64,000 bases of DNA, from positions 6,491,501-6,555,500 of the forward strand of contig NZ_CP026121.1 in the NCBI RefSeq assembly GCF_003330845.1. Reading direction: 5' to 3'. The notes beneath the pieces were generated by a model. The model searched no databases. It worked only from the letters and a program-made list of their open reading frames with translations, and had not been told where the DNA came from. Numbering within the stretch: the stretch's first letter is position 1; every line of letters begins with the position of its first letter. Of this stretch, positions 35,110-43,651 are shown piece by piece. This DNA comes from Streptomyces sp. Go-475. Its GTDB lineage: Bacteria > Actinomycetota > Actinomycetes > Streptomycetales > Streptomycetaceae. A program made the translations under genes and the position numbers.

Positions 35110-35566
35110 AGGCCGACTTCGCCGCCCGCAGCGCCTCGGCCAGGCGCTCCGGCTCGCGCGTGGACAGGTACAGGTACGGAGTGGGGTCCTCCGGGTCCGT
35201 TACCTCCACGCGCAGGGCCGTGGGGATGTAGGCGCGCAGCAGCATGAAGGCGCGCGGGTCGGCCTTGTACGTGCGCCAGGCGCGGGTCTCCTCCGCGTCC
35301 AGCACCTCCGCCTCGCCCAGCGCCGCCACCGGGATCTTCGCCTCGCCCGCGATCAGGGAGTCGCCCACGACGCGGATGCGGACCGAGCCGTACGAACTCG
35401 CGGCGACGGCCGCGACCGCGGTGCCCCCGGCGAGGCCCCCGAGCATCGGCAGCGTGCCGAACGGGAGCAGGACCAGGGCCATGGAGACCCCGACGAGGAA
35501 CGAGATCAGCCACCAGGTCCGCGGGGCGGTGAGGCGTTCTTCGTACGGGGCGGCGGAGAGCTGCAT
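35108..35566 (-). CDS. DUF3093 family membrane protein
   Basis: 152 residues. Two adjacent hydrophobic segments (about 18-37, WWLISFLVGVSMALVLLPFG, and 40-57) precede a cytoplasmic domain with GEAKIPVAALGEAEVLDAEETRAWR, DPRAFMLLR and PTPYLYLSTREPERLA, which is the DUF3093 pattern. Function unknown; constantly next to dut in actinobacteria as I recall. Divergent from the thioesterase/dut gene set over 58 bp. Confidence 0.88.
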   Translation of the reverse strand: MQLSAAPYEERLTAPRTWWLISFLVGVSMALVLLPFGTLPMLGGLAGGTAVAAVAASSYGSVRIRVVGDSLIAGEAKIPVAALGEAEVLDAEETRAWRTYKADPRAFMLLRAYIPTALRVEVTDPEDPTPYLYLSTREPERLAEALRAAKSA

Positions 35567-35624
35567 GGAGCCAAGCTTGACACGGTGTCCGGAAGGGGCC
35601 GACGCGCGGGTAAGGTCTCCGGCT

Positions 35625-36209
35625 GTGAGTCGTACTTCCGCAGCTCTTCAGCCTCCGGCCGACGCCGTGCGACCGGTGCGGCATCCGGACGCTCCGGCGC
35701 CCGGTGAGCTCCTCGGCGCGCACTACGGCCAGTGCTTCGGCTGTGGCGGCGACCAGCCGCACGGGCTGCACCTGGAGGCGCGCGCCGGCGAGGGCGTGTC
35801 CCTCACCGCCGAGTTCACCGTGCAGCCCGCCCACCAGGGCGCCCCGGGCCTCGCGCACGGCGGCGTGCTCACCAGCGCCCTGGACGAGACCCTCGGCTCG
35901 CTCAACTGGCTGCTGCGCACGATCGCCGTGACCGGGCGGCTGGAGACCGACTTCGTACGGCCCGTGCCCGTCGGCACCACGCTCCACCTGGAGGCGGAGG
36001 TGACGGCGGTGGCCGGGCGGAAGATCTACTCCACGGCCACCGGACGCGTCGGCGGCCCCGACGGACCCGTCGCCGTGCGCGCCGACGCGCTCTTCGTCGA
36101 GGTGAAGGTCGACCACTTCGTCGACCACGGCCGACCGGAGGAGATCCAGGCGGCCATGAGCGACCCGGACCAGGTCCGCCGCGCCCGTGCCTTCGAGGTG
36201 AACCCGTGA
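35625..36209 (+). CDS. PaaI-type hot-dog thioesterase
   Basis: 194 residues. The hot-dog core has CFGCGGDQPHGLHLEARA (a Cys-rich entry typical of one PaaI subgroup), the active-site segment PGLAHGGVLTSALDETLGSL with Asp/Glu, and TGRLETDFVRPVPVGT. It probably hydrolyses an acyl-CoA thioester. The GTG at 35625 is preceded at 8 nt by TAAGGT, which could be a -10 hexamer of a leaderless transcript. It overlaps the dut start by 4 nt (GTGA), so the two are translated together. Confidence 0.85.
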   Translation: MSRTSAALQPPADAVRPVRHPDAPAPGELLGAHYGQCFGCGGDQPHGLHLEARAGEGVSLTAEFTVQPAHQGAPGLAHGGVLTSALDETLGSLNWLLRTIAVTGRLETDFVRPVPVGTTLHLEAEVTAVAGRKIYSTATGRVGGPDGPVAVRADALFVEVKVDHFVDHGRPEEIQAAMSDPDQVRRARAFEVNP

Positions 36210-36847
36210 GCCCGGAAGGCCGCACCGGCCCGGCCGGTCCCATCAGTTCCACAAGCCCCGCGAGCCCGGAAAGTCCCATGACTCCCACGAGCCCCGCGAG
36301 CCGTCAGCCGGTGGACGTGCTGATCCGGCGCGTCGATCCGGACGTACCCCTGCCGTCGTACGCGCACCCCGGGGACGCGGGTGCCGATCTGCGCACCACC
36401 GAGGCGTGCGAACTGGCGCCGGGCGAGCGGGCCGTGCTGCCCACGGGAGTGTCTGTGGCACTGCCGGAGGGGTACGCGGCCTTCGTGCACCCGCGATCCG
36501 GCCTGGCCGCCCGCTGCGGCGTCGCCCTGGTGAATGCCCCGGGGACGGTTGATGCCGGGTACCGTGGGGAGATCAAGGTGATCGTGGTGAATCTCGACCC
36601 GCGCAAGGCCGTGCGGTTCGAGCGCTTCGACCGGATTGCCCAACTGGTCGTCCAGCAGGTCGAGAGGGTCCGCTTCCAGGAGGTGGCGGAGCTTCCCGAC
36701 TCCGCGCGGGCCGAGGGGGGCTTCGGGTCCACCGGAGGCCATGCCGTGGTGGACGGGACGAGCGGCACAAGCGGTCAGGCCGCCATCGGCGGTCGGACGG
36801 GTGGGAATCGATACGCTTCGGTCGTATCCGACCGGGAAGGACAGTGA
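36206..36847 (+). CDS. dut: dUTP diphosphatase
   Basis: 213 residues with all five trimeric dUTPase motifs: HPGDAGADLRT, PRSGLA, GTVDAGYRGEIKV, RFDRIAQLVV and RAEGGFGSTGG. It removes dUTP and supplies dUMP for thymidylate synthesis. It is longer than the usual ~150-170 residues because of a Ser/Thr/Pro-rich N-terminal tail (about 1-32) and a Ser/Gly C-terminal tail after motif 5. If translation starts at the ATG at 36278, the N-terminal tail largely disappears. I keep the GTG because of its 4-nt overlap with the upstream stop. DUF3710 follows after 1 nt. Confidence 0.93.
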   Translation: MSPEGRTGPAGPISSTSPASPESPMTPTSPASRQPVDVLIRRVDPDVPLPSYAHPGDAGADLRTTEACELAPGERAVLPTGVSVALPEGYAAFVHPRSGLAARCGVALVNAPGTVDAGYRGEIKVIVVNLDPRKAVRFERFDRIAQLVVQQVERVRFQEVAELPDSARAEGGFGSTGGHAVVDGTSGTSGQAAIGGRTGGNRYASVVSDREGQ

Positions 36848-36848
36848 C

Positions 36849-37601
36849 GTGTTCGGACGTCGCAAGAAGAGGGATGCCGCCGAGGACGCGGCCGGCGAGG
36901 CCGAGCAGGTCGTCGACGGTGTCGACAGTGAGGCGGGCGACGAGGGCGAGCGCCTGAGGCTCGAGCCGGCGCCGCGCCCCGACGGGCCGTGGGACAGCTC
37001 CGAGGTCCGTGACCCCGCCGAGGGCCGGGTGGACCTGGGAGGCCTGTTCGTGCCGGGCGTCGACGGCATGGAGCTGCGGGTCGAGGTCGCGGGTGACGCG
37101 ATCGTGGCGGCGACGGTCGTGCTGCGGGACAGCGCCATCCAGCTGCAGGGCTTCGCCGCGCCCAAGCGTGAGGGCATCTGGGGCGAGGTGCGCGAGGAGA
37201 TCGCGACCGGCATCACCCAGCAGGGCGGCATCGTCGACGAGGTCGAGGGGCCGCTGGGCTGGGAGCTGCGGGCCCAGGTGCCGGTGCAGCTGCCGGACGG
37301 CACCGGCGGCTTCCAGGTCGTGCGGTTCGTCGGTGTGGACGGCCCCCGCTGGTTCCTGCGCGGGGTCATCTCGGGCCAGGGCGCGGTGCAGCCGCAGGCC
37401 GCCGGGCTGCTGGAGCAGATCTTCCGGGACACGGTCGTGGTCCGCGGCGAGGGCCCGATGGCGCCCCGCGACCCGATCGTCCTGAAGCTGCCGAACGACG
37501 CCCAGATGGTCCCCGAGGGCGTCCAGCAGGAGGAGGGCTCCCGTTTCGCGGGCGGAATGGGCCAGCTCCAGCGCGGACCGGAGATCACCGAGGTCCGCTG
37601 A
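36849..37601 (+). CDS. DUF3710 family protein
   Basis: 250 residues. A basic start (VFGRRKKRDA) and acidic linker precede a conserved domain: GPWDSSEV, GRVDLGGLFVPGVDGMELRVEV, GFAAPKREGIWGEVREEIA, EGPLGWELRAQVPV and RFVGVDGPRWFLRGVISG. This is DUF3710, actinobacterial and unassigned, seen next to dut in many genomes. The basic-then-acidic N-terminus suggests nucleic-acid or membrane contact but proves nothing. The GTG start is one base after the dut stop region. Ends in a strong terminator. Confidence 0.88.
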   Translation: MFGRRKKRDAAEDAAGEAEQVVDGVDSEAGDEGERLRLEPAPRPDGPWDSSEVRDPAEGRVDLGGLFVPGVDGMELRVEVAGDAIVAATVVLRDSAIQLQGFAAPKREGIWGEVREEIATGITQQGGIVDEVEGPLGWELRAQVPVQLPDGTGGFQVVRFVGVDGPRWFLRGVISGQGAVQPQAAGLLEQIFRDTVVVRGEGPMAPRDPIVLKLPNDAQMVPEGVQQEEGSRFAGGMGQLQRGPEITEVR

Positions 37602-37616
37602 GGCGGAGAAGACACC

Positions 37617-37646
37617 AGGGCCGCATCCCGCCGGGGGTGCGGCCCT
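37617..37646 (+). terminator. Rho-independent terminator of dut operon
   Basis: 13-bp stem (one G-U) between 37617-37629 and 37634-37646, followed by TTTC-type sequence, 15 nt after the DUF3710 stop. Confidence 0.85.
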
Positions 37647-37663
37647 TTCGCGTGCGCGGAGCC

Positions 37664-37692
37664 TTGACGGCGCATTGGTCTGTACCTACCTT
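37664..37692 (+). promoter_or_regulatory. Promoter of alginate-lyase-family gene with dre-like spacer
   Basis: TTGACG (37664-37669), 17 bp, TACCTT (37687-37692) is a good vegetative promoter. The spacer holds GGTCTGTACC (37677-37686), a near-palindrome like the GGTCTAGACC core of DasR-type operators. Confidence 0.6.
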
Positions 37693-37758
37693 CTCCGACC
37701 AACGCGTCTGTTCATAAAGGCGCTTCACGTTCACATACCAGAACGGAAGGCCCCTCGC

Positions 37759-38934
37759 ATGCGCAGAACCGCTCTCCTCGCGGCCTCGGCCGCCCTCCTC
37801 GCCGGTGTCCTCGCCCGCCCGGCGGACGCCGCTCCCAGCGCCCCCGCCACCTTCGTCCACCCCGGAGTCACCGTCTCCAAGAGCCAGTTGGACTTCACCC
37901 GTTCCCAGGTCAACGCCGGCGCCCAGCCCTGGAAGGGTGCCTTCGACCGGATGACGGCGAGCAAGTACGCCGACCTGAGCCGCACGCCCAGGCCCCGGGC
38001 GGTCGTCGAATGCGGCTCGTACTCCAACCCCAACCACGGCTGCACCGACGAACGCGAGGACGCGATCGCGGCCTACACCCACGCCCTCGCCTGGTACGTC
38101 ACGCGCGACGAACGGCACGCGCGCAAGGCGATCGAGCTGATGGACGCCTGGTCCGCCGTGATCCGGGACCACACCAACAGCAACGCGCCCCTGCAGACCG
38201 GCTGGGCCGGCTCCTCCTGGCCCAGGGCCGCCGAGATCATCAAGTACACGTACACCGGGACCTGGGCGAACTCCGGCCGCTTCGCCACCATGCTCCGCAC
38301 CGTCTACCTGCCCGAGATCATCAACGGCTCCCACTCCAACGGCAACTGGGAGCTGTCGATGATGGAGGCCGCCGTCGGCATCTCCGTCTTCCTGGAGGAC
38401 AAGGCTTCGTACGACAAGGCCATGGCGAAGTTCCGCACCCGGACCGCCGCCTACGTCTACCTGGAGTCGGACGGCCCGCTGCCGAAGACCGTCCCCGGCC
38501 AGCACCTCGACACCCGGGACAAGATCGTCACGTACTGGCAGGGGCAGTCGACCTTCGTCAACGGGCTCAGCCAGGAGACCTGCCGCGACTTCACGCACAC
38601 CGGCTACGGCCTCTCGGCCATCTCGCACGTCGCCGAGACCAGCCGGATCCAGGGCCAGGACCTCTACGGCACCGACGTCGGGGAGCGGCTGCGGCACGGC
38701 CTCGGCCTCCACGCCAAGTACGAGCTGGGCACCGCGGCCCCGAGCTGGCTGTGCGGCGGCTCCCTCAAGCTCGGGCTCGGCCCGATACCCGAGGTGGGCC
38801 ACAACGCCCTCGCCAACCGCCTCGGACACGCCATGACCCACACCGAGACGCTGACGACGCGCGGCCGCCCCGCCGGCTCCAACCACCTCTTCGTCGCCTG
38901 GGAGACCCTCACCCACGGCGACAACCCCGCGTGA
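37759..38934 (+). CDS. Secreted alginate lyase family protein
   Basis: 391 residues. A Sec signal peptide (MRRTALLAASAALLAGVLARPADA) is followed by an all-helical (alpha/alpha toroid) polysaccharide-lyase domain. That has FVHPGVTVSKSQLDF, DAIAAYTHALAWYV, WPRAAEIIKYTYTG, SHSNGNWELSMMEAA (active-site-like Asn/His region) and ETCRDFTHTGYGLSA. This pattern, which I know from many Streptomyces proteins, falls in the alginate_lyase (PF05426) family. It probably degrades an acidic polysaccharide outside the cell, but the true substrate is not given by sequence. Own promoter; sugar-dependent control is suggested by a dre-like element. Confidence 0.85.
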   Translation: MRRTALLAASAALLAGVLARPADAAPSAPATFVHPGVTVSKSQLDFTRSQVNAGAQPWKGAFDRMTASKYADLSRTPRPRAVVECGSYSNPNHGCTDEREDAIAAYTHALAWYVTRDERHARKAIELMDAWSAVIRDHTNSNAPLQTGWAGSSWPRAAEIIKYTYTGTWANSGRFATMLRTVYLPEIINGSHSNGNWELSMMEAAVGISVFLEDKASYDKAMAKFRTRTAAYVYLESDGPLPKTVPGQHLDTRDKIVTYWQGQSTFVNGLSQETCRDFTHTGYGLSAISHVAETSRIQGQDLYGTDVGERLRHGLGLHAKYELGTAAPSWLCGGSLKLGLGPIPEVGHNALANRLGHAMTHTETLTTRGRPAGSNHLFVAWETLTHGDNPA

Positions 38935-39066
38935 CGCCCTGACCGGCCCGGGCGCGTCAGGGTTCCGTCAAAGACGGGCCCGCCGCCGTGCCCGGCGCCC
39001 CCGTGCCGTGCCGGCCCGCCGTAAGGTCGACGCTGCGTGAACGGCAGACCGGAAGACAATGAGGCC

Positions 39067-41625
39067 ATGGGACGCGGCAAGCTTCGGATCTACCTCGGTG
39101 CGGCACCGGGCGTCGGCAAGACGTACGCGATGCTGTCCGAGGCGCACCGTCGCGTCGAGCGGGGCACGGACTGCGTGGTGGCCTTCGTCGAGCACCACGG
39201 CCGGCCCCGCACCGAGGTGATGCTGCGCGGACTGGAGCAGGTGCCGCGCCGGGAGATCGACCACCGGGGCGGCACGTTCACCGAGATGGACCTGGACGCC
39301 GTCCTCGCCCGCCGCCCCCAGGTCGCCCTGGTGGACGAACTCGCCCACACGAACGTCCCGGGCTCCCGCAACGCCAAGCGCTGGCAGGACGTGGAGGAAC
39401 TGCTCGCGGCCGGTGTCGACGTGATCTCCACCGTCAACATCCAGCACCTGGAGTCCCTCGGCGACATCGTCGAGTCGATCACCGGCGTACGGCAGCAGGA
39501 GACCGTGCCGGACGAGGTGGTGCGGCGGGCCGACCAGATCGAGCTGGTCGACATGTCGCCCGAGGCGCTGCGGCGGCGGATGGCGCACGGCAACATCTAC
39601 CGGCCCGACAAGGTCGACGCCGCGCTGTCGAACTACTTCCGACCCGGCAACCTGACCGCGCTGCGCGAGCTGGCGCTGCTGTGGGTGGCCGACCGGGTCG
39701 ACGCCTACCTCACGCGCTACCGCAGCGACCACCGGGTGTCGGCGATCTGGGGCTCGCGCGAGCGGATCGTGGTCGGGCTGACCGGCGGCCCCGAGGGGCG
39801 CACGCTCATCCGCCGGGCCGCGCGGCTGGCCGAGAAGGGCGCCGGCGGCGAGGTGCTGGCCGTCTACATAGCCCGCAGCGACGGGCTGACCTCGGCCTCG
39901 CCCAAGGAACTGGCGATGCAGCGAACCCTGGTCGAGGACCTTGGCGGAACGTTCCACCACGTCGTCGGCGACGACATACCGGCCGCGCTGCTCGCCTTCG
40001 CCCGGGGCGTGAACGCCACCCAGATCGTGCTGGGCTCCTCGCGCCGCAAGACCTGGCAGTACGTCTTCGGGCCCGGCGTCGGCGCGACGGTCGCCCGGGA
40101 GTCCGGGCCCGACCTCGACGTGCACATCGTCACCCACGGCGAGGTCGCCAAGGGCCGCGGGCTGCCGGTGGCCCGGGGCGCGCGCCTCGGACGCTCCCGG
40201 CGGGTGTGGGGGTGGATCGCCGGTGTCGCCGGTCCGCCCGCCCTGGCGGCGCTGCTGAGCGCCGTCGACCTCGGCCTCGCCAACGACATGCTGCTGTTCC
40301 TGGCGCTGACGGTGGCGGCGGCCCTGCTCGGCGGGCTGCTGCCCGCCCTGGCCTCGGCCGCGGTCGGCTCCCTGCTGCTGAACTACTTCTACACACCGCC
40401 CCTGCACCGGTGGACCATCGCCGACCCCAAGAACATCGTCGCCATCGTGATCTTCGTGGCCGTCGGCGCGGCGGTGGCCTCCGTCGTCGACCTCGCCGCC
40501 CGCCGCACCCACCAGGCGGCCCGGCTGCGGGCCGAGTCGGAGATCCTGTCGTTCCTCGCGGGCAACGTGCTGCGCGGCGAGACCGGCCTGGAGGAGCTGC
40601 TGGAACGGGTCCGGGAGACCTTCGGCATGGAGTCGGCGGCCCTGCTGGAACGGGCCGGCGACGTCGAGCCGTGGACCTGCGCCGGCCGGGTGGGTCAGGG
40701 GCGCCCCGTGGAGCGGCCCGACCAGGCGGACGTCGACGTGCCGGTCGGCGACCACATGGCGCTCGCGCTGACCGGGCGCGTCCTGCCCGCCGAGGACCGC
40801 CGCGTGCTGGCCGCCTTCGCCGCCCAGGCCGCCGTCGTCCTGGACCGCCGCCGGCTCCGGGAGGAGGCCGACCGGGCCCGCGCGCTCGCCGAGGGCAACC
40901 GCATCCGCACGGCGCTGCTGGCCGCCGTCAGCCACGACCTGCGCACCCCGCTCGCCGGGATCAAGGCGGCGGTGTCCTCCCTGCGCTCCGAGGACGTCGA
41001 GTGGTCCGAGGAGGACCGGGCGGAACTGCTGGAGGGCATCGAGGAGGGTGCCGACCGGCTCGACCACCTCGTCGGCAACCTGCTCGACATGTCCCGCCTC
41101 CAGACCGGCACGGTCACCCCGCTGATCCGCGAGATCGACCTCGACGAGGTGGCGCCGATGGCGCTCGGCGGCGTACCCGAGGGCAACGTCGTCCTGGACG
41201 TGCCGGAGACCCTGCCCATGGTCGACGTCGATCCCGGGCTGCTGGAGCGGGCGATGGCCAACCTCGTCGAGAACGCCGTCAAGTACAGTCCGCCCGACGC
41301 GTCCGTGCTGGTCGCGGCCAGCGCGCTCGGCGACCGGGTCGAGGTGCGGGTGGTCGACCGGGGGCCGGGCGTCCCCGACGAGGCCAAGGACCGCATATTC
41401 GAACCCTTCCAGCGCCACGGTGACGCCCCGCGCGGCGCCGGGGTGGGCCTCGGGCTCGCGGTGGCGCGCGGCTTCGCCGAGGCCATGGGCGGCACCCTGA
41501 ACGCCGAGGACACGCCCGGCGGCGGGCTCACCATGGTCCTCACGCTCCGCGCGGCGGGAACGCGCCCGGAGCCTCGGCTCCCCGCGGAAGAACCCCTGGC
41601 AGAACCGGAAAGGCAGGCCTCATGA
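39067..41625 (+). CDS. kdpD: KdpD-like sensor histidine kinase
   Basis: 852 residues. N-terminal KdpD domain with Walker A GAAPGVGKTYAM and Walker B-like LVDELAHTN (1-210), a Usp-like domain (about 235-370, GLTGGPEG), four tightly packed membrane helices (about 385-475), a GAF region, phospho-His623 (VSHDLRTP) and ATPase motifs NLVENAVKYSP, GVGLGLAVA. It senses potassium/osmotic status. ATG 39067 has GAGG upstream; GTG 39037 would add ten residues. No kdpFABC pump is in the window; the nearest potassium genes are trkA-like and kimA-like. kdpE overlaps its stop by 4 nt (ATGA). Confidence 0.9.
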   Translation: MGRGKLRIYLGAAPGVGKTYAMLSEAHRRVERGTDCVVAFVEHHGRPRTEVMLRGLEQVPRREIDHRGGTFTEMDLDAVLARRPQVALVDELAHTNVPGSRNAKRWQDVEELLAAGVDVISTVNIQHLESLGDIVESITGVRQQETVPDEVVRRADQIELVDMSPEALRRRMAHGNIYRPDKVDAALSNYFRPGNLTALRELALLWVADRVDAYLTRYRSDHRVSAIWGSRERIVVGLTGGPEGRTLIRRAARLAEKGAGGEVLAVYIARSDGLTSASPKELAMQRTLVEDLGGTFHHVVGDDIPAALLAFARGVNATQIVLGSSRRKTWQYVFGPGVGATVARESGPDLDVHIVTHGEVAKGRGLPVARGARLGRSRRVWGWIAGVAGPPALAALLSAVDLGLANDMLLFLALTVAAALLGGLLPALASAAVGSLLLNYFYTPPLHRWTIADPKNIVAIVIFVAVGAAVASVVDLAARRTHQAARLRAESEILSFLAGNVLRGETGLEELLERVRETFGMESAALLERAGDVEPWTCAGRVGQGRPVERPDQADVDVPVGDHMALALTGRVLPAEDRRVLAAFAAQAAVVLDRRRLREEADRARALAEGNRIRTALLAAVSHDLRTPLAGIKAAVSSLRSEDVEWSEEDRAELLEGIEEGADRLDHLVGNLLDMSRLQTGTVTPLIREIDLDEVAPMALGGVPEGNVVLDVPETLPMVDVDPGLLERAMANLVENAVKYSPPDASVLVAASALGDRVEVRVVDRGPGVPDEAKDRIFEPFQRHGDAPRGAGVGLGLAVARGFAEAMGGTLNAEDTPGGGLTMVLTLRAAGTRPEPRLPAEEPLAEPERQAS

Positions 41626-42305
41626 CCCGCGTCCTGGTGGTCGACGACGAGCCGCAGATCGTGCGCGCCCTCGTGATCAACCTCAAGGCACGCACGTACG
41701 AGGTCGACGCGGCCCACGACGGTGCCACCGCCCTGCGGCTCGCCGCCGCCCGCCACCCGGACGTGGTCGTCCTCGACCTCGGGCTGCCCGACATGGACGG
41801 CGTCGAGGTGATCAGGGGGCTGCGCGGCTGGACGCGGGTGCCGATCCTGGTGCTGTCCGCCCGGCACTCCTCCGACGAGAAGGTCGAGGCGCTGGACGCG
41901 GGCGCCGACGACTACGTCACCAAGCCGTTCGGCATGGACGAGCTGCTGGCCCGGCTGCGGGCCGCCGTGCGCCGGGCCGAGCCGGCCGGGGGCGGTGAGG
42001 ACGACGTGATCGTGGAGACCGACGAGTTCACCGTCGACCTGGCCGCGAAGAAGGTGCAGCGCGCCGGGAAGGACGTCCGGCTGACGCCCACCGAGTGGCA
42101 CCTGCTGGAGGTTCTCGTGCGCAACAGCGGCCGGCTGGTCGGGCAGAAGCAGCTGCTGCAGGAGGTCTGGGGGCCGTCGTACGGGACCGAGACGAACTAT
42201 CTGCGCGTGTACATGGCGCAGCTGCGTCGGAAGCTGGAGGCGGACCCTTCGCACCCGAAGCACTTCATCACGGAGCCGGGGATGGGGTACCGGTTCGAGA
42301 GGTGA
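41622..42305 (+). CDS. kdpE: KdpE-like response regulator
   Basis: 227 residues, OmpR family. Receiver with Asp52 (VVLDLGLPD) and Lys in YVTKPFGMDEL; C-terminal winged helix with LTPTEWHLLEVLVRNSGRLV, YLRVYMAQLRRKLE and the final PGMGYRFER. It overlaps kdpD by 4 nt. The last 35 bp of coding sequence are repeated perfectly 94 bp downstream, where the copy would end FEK instead of FER. This implies a recent duplication at the 3' end of the gene. Confidence 0.92.
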   Translation: MTRVLVVDDEPQIVRALVINLKARTYEVDAAHDGATALRLAAARHPDVVVLDLGLPDMDGVEVIRGLRGWTRVPILVLSARHSSDEKVEALDAGADDYVTKPFGMDELLARLRAAVRRAEPAGGGEDDVIVETDEFTVDLAAKKVQRAGKDVRLTPTEWHLLEVLVRNSGRLVGQKQLLQEVWGPSYGTETNYLRVYMAQLRRKLEADPSHPKHFITEPGMGYRFER

Positions 42306-42394
42306 GCTGCGCCGGCGGTTGGCGACCGGGGATCCGGGGGTTGGCCCCGGGGGGTGCGGCATCACGGAGCCGGGGATGGGGTACCGGTTCGAGA
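42266..42394 (+). repeat. 35-bp perfect direct repeat at kdpE 3' end
   Basis: The 35 bp at 42266-42300 (end of kdpE) recur exactly at 42360-42394. The 59 bp between them are not repeated elsewhere. The second copy carries a different base after the shared segment and runs into TAG. Confidence 0.9.
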
Positions 42395-42452
42395 AGTAGG
42401 GGCCTTGCCCCAGGGCTACGGAGATGTCGGCGGGCCCCGGTACGCTTCAGAT

Positions 42453-42851
42453 ATGAGTGCTGTTCCTCGTTCGCAGAAGCCGGCGGGCCGGTTCCGGCGC
42501 ATGCTCGACCGGCTCTCCTCGTCGCAGGAGGACCTGGAGTCCGAGGAACTGCGGGAGGACTCCGAGACCACCGGCTGTATCCGGATCGGAGACTGCCAGG
42601 ACCGCCAGATAGTGACGGTTACTGGTACCTTGCGCACGGTCACCCTGCGACCGCGCGCCGGAGTCCCTGCCCTGGAGGCCGAGCTGTTCGACGGATCCGC
42701 GGCGCTGGACGTGGTCTGGCTCGGCCGGCGCTCCATCGTGGGCATAGAGCCGGGACGCAAGCTGATCGCATCCGGCCGGGTCTCGATGAGCCGGGGCCGC
42801 CGGGTGCTGTTCAATCCCAAGTACGAACTGAGACCCCTGGGACGGGAGTAG
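42453..42851 (+). CDS. OB-fold nucleic acid-binding domain protein
   Basis: 132 residues. A basic N-tail and acidic linker (1-40) precede an OB-fold (about 42-125) with GDCQDRQIVTVTGTLRTV, ALEAELFDGSAALDVVWLGRR, GIEPGRKLIASGRVS and GRRVLFNPKYEL. RecG/aspartyl-tRNA-synthetase-like OB folds share this pattern. It probably binds single-stranded nucleic acid; partner unknown. TACGCT ends 6 nt before the ATG and no ribosome site is visible, so the message is probably leaderless. DUF3159 follows after 3 nt and is surely co-transcribed. Confidence 0.87.
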   Translation: MSAVPRSQKPAGRFRRMLDRLSSSQEDLESEELREDSETTGCIRIGDCQDRQIVTVTGTLRTVTLRPRAGVPALEAELFDGSAALDVVWLGRRSIVGIEPGRKLIASGRVSMSRGRRVLFNPKYELRPLGRE

Positions 42852-42854
42852 CCG

Positions 42855-43583
42855 GTGACGTCGCTCGACAAGCCGACCGAAGAGAATTCTGCGGACGACG
42901 CCCGGGCGGTGACCGAGGCCGCCCTGTTCGAGGCGTTCGGCGGCGTGCGGGGCATGGTCGAGACGGTGGTGCCCGGCCTGCTCTTCGTCACCATCTACAC
43001 GATCAACAAGGACCTGCACCTGTCGGCGATCGCGGCGCTGGCCGTGTCGCTGGTGCTGGTCGTGGTCCGGCTGGTGATGAGGGACACCGTCAAGCACGCC
43101 TTCAGCGGTGTCTTCGGCGTGGCCTTCGGTGTCGTCTTCGCGATGATGACCGGCAACGCCAAGGACTTCTACCTGCCCGGCATGCTCTACACGCTGGGCC
43201 TCGGACTCGCGTACGTGATCACGGCCATGGCGGGGGTCCCGCTGATCGGGCTGATCCTCGGGCCGGTGTTCAAGGAGAACCTCTCCTGGCGCACGCGGAA
43301 CCCGGGCCGCAAGAAGGCGTACACCAAGGCCAGTTACGCCTGGGGCGCGATCCTGCTCGCCAAGTGCGCGATCCTCTTCCCGCTGTACTGGTGGGCCGAC
43401 ACCACGCAGCTGGGCTGGGTTCTGGTCGCCCTGAAGATCCCGCCCTTCCTGCTCGCGGTGTGGCTGACCTGGGTCTTCCTGGCGAAGGCGCCCGCGCCGA
43501 TCGACGTGTTCGCGGAGATGGAGGCGGAGGAGAAGGCCGCCGAGGAGAGGGAGCGGCAGGCCGCGGCCCGGTCCGCCGAGTAG
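42855..43583 (+). CDS. DUF3159 family membrane protein
   Basis: 242 residues with about six transmembrane helices (first near 38-55, VVPGLLFVTIYTINKDLHLS; last near 205-222, PFLLAVWLTWVFLA), an N-terminal cytoplasmic segment containing LFEAFGGVRGMVE, and a charged C-terminal tail (EMEAEEKAAEERERQ). This is DUF3159, an actinobacterial membrane family of unknown role. GTG start after GGGAGTAG. In many Streptomyces it lies between the OB-fold gene and the trkA pair, as here, which hints at ion or osmotic functions but is not proof. Confidence 0.87.
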   Translation: MTSLDKPTEENSADDARAVTEAALFEAFGGVRGMVETVVPGLLFVTIYTINKDLHLSAIAALAVSLVLVVVRLVMRDTVKHAFSGVFGVAFGVVFAMMTGNAKDFYLPGMLYTLGLGLAYVITAMAGVPLIGLILGPVFKENLSWRTRNPGRKKAYTKASYAWGAILLAKCAILFPLYWWADTTQLGWVLVALKIPPFLLAVWLTWVFLAKAPAPIDVFAEMEAEEKAAEERERQAAARSAE

Positions 43584-43594
43584 GTACGTGAAGC

Positions 43595-43634
43595 GCGGAA
43601 GGGGCGTCCCGGGAAGCCGGGACGCCCCTTCCGC
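43595..43634. terminator. Very strong bidirectional terminator
   Basis: Perfect 18-bp stem (43595-43612 with 43617-43634) and a GAAG tetraloop between convergent DUF3159 and trkA-like genes. Confidence 0.9.
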
Positions 43635-43651
43635 ATGACCGCGGGGCCCGC

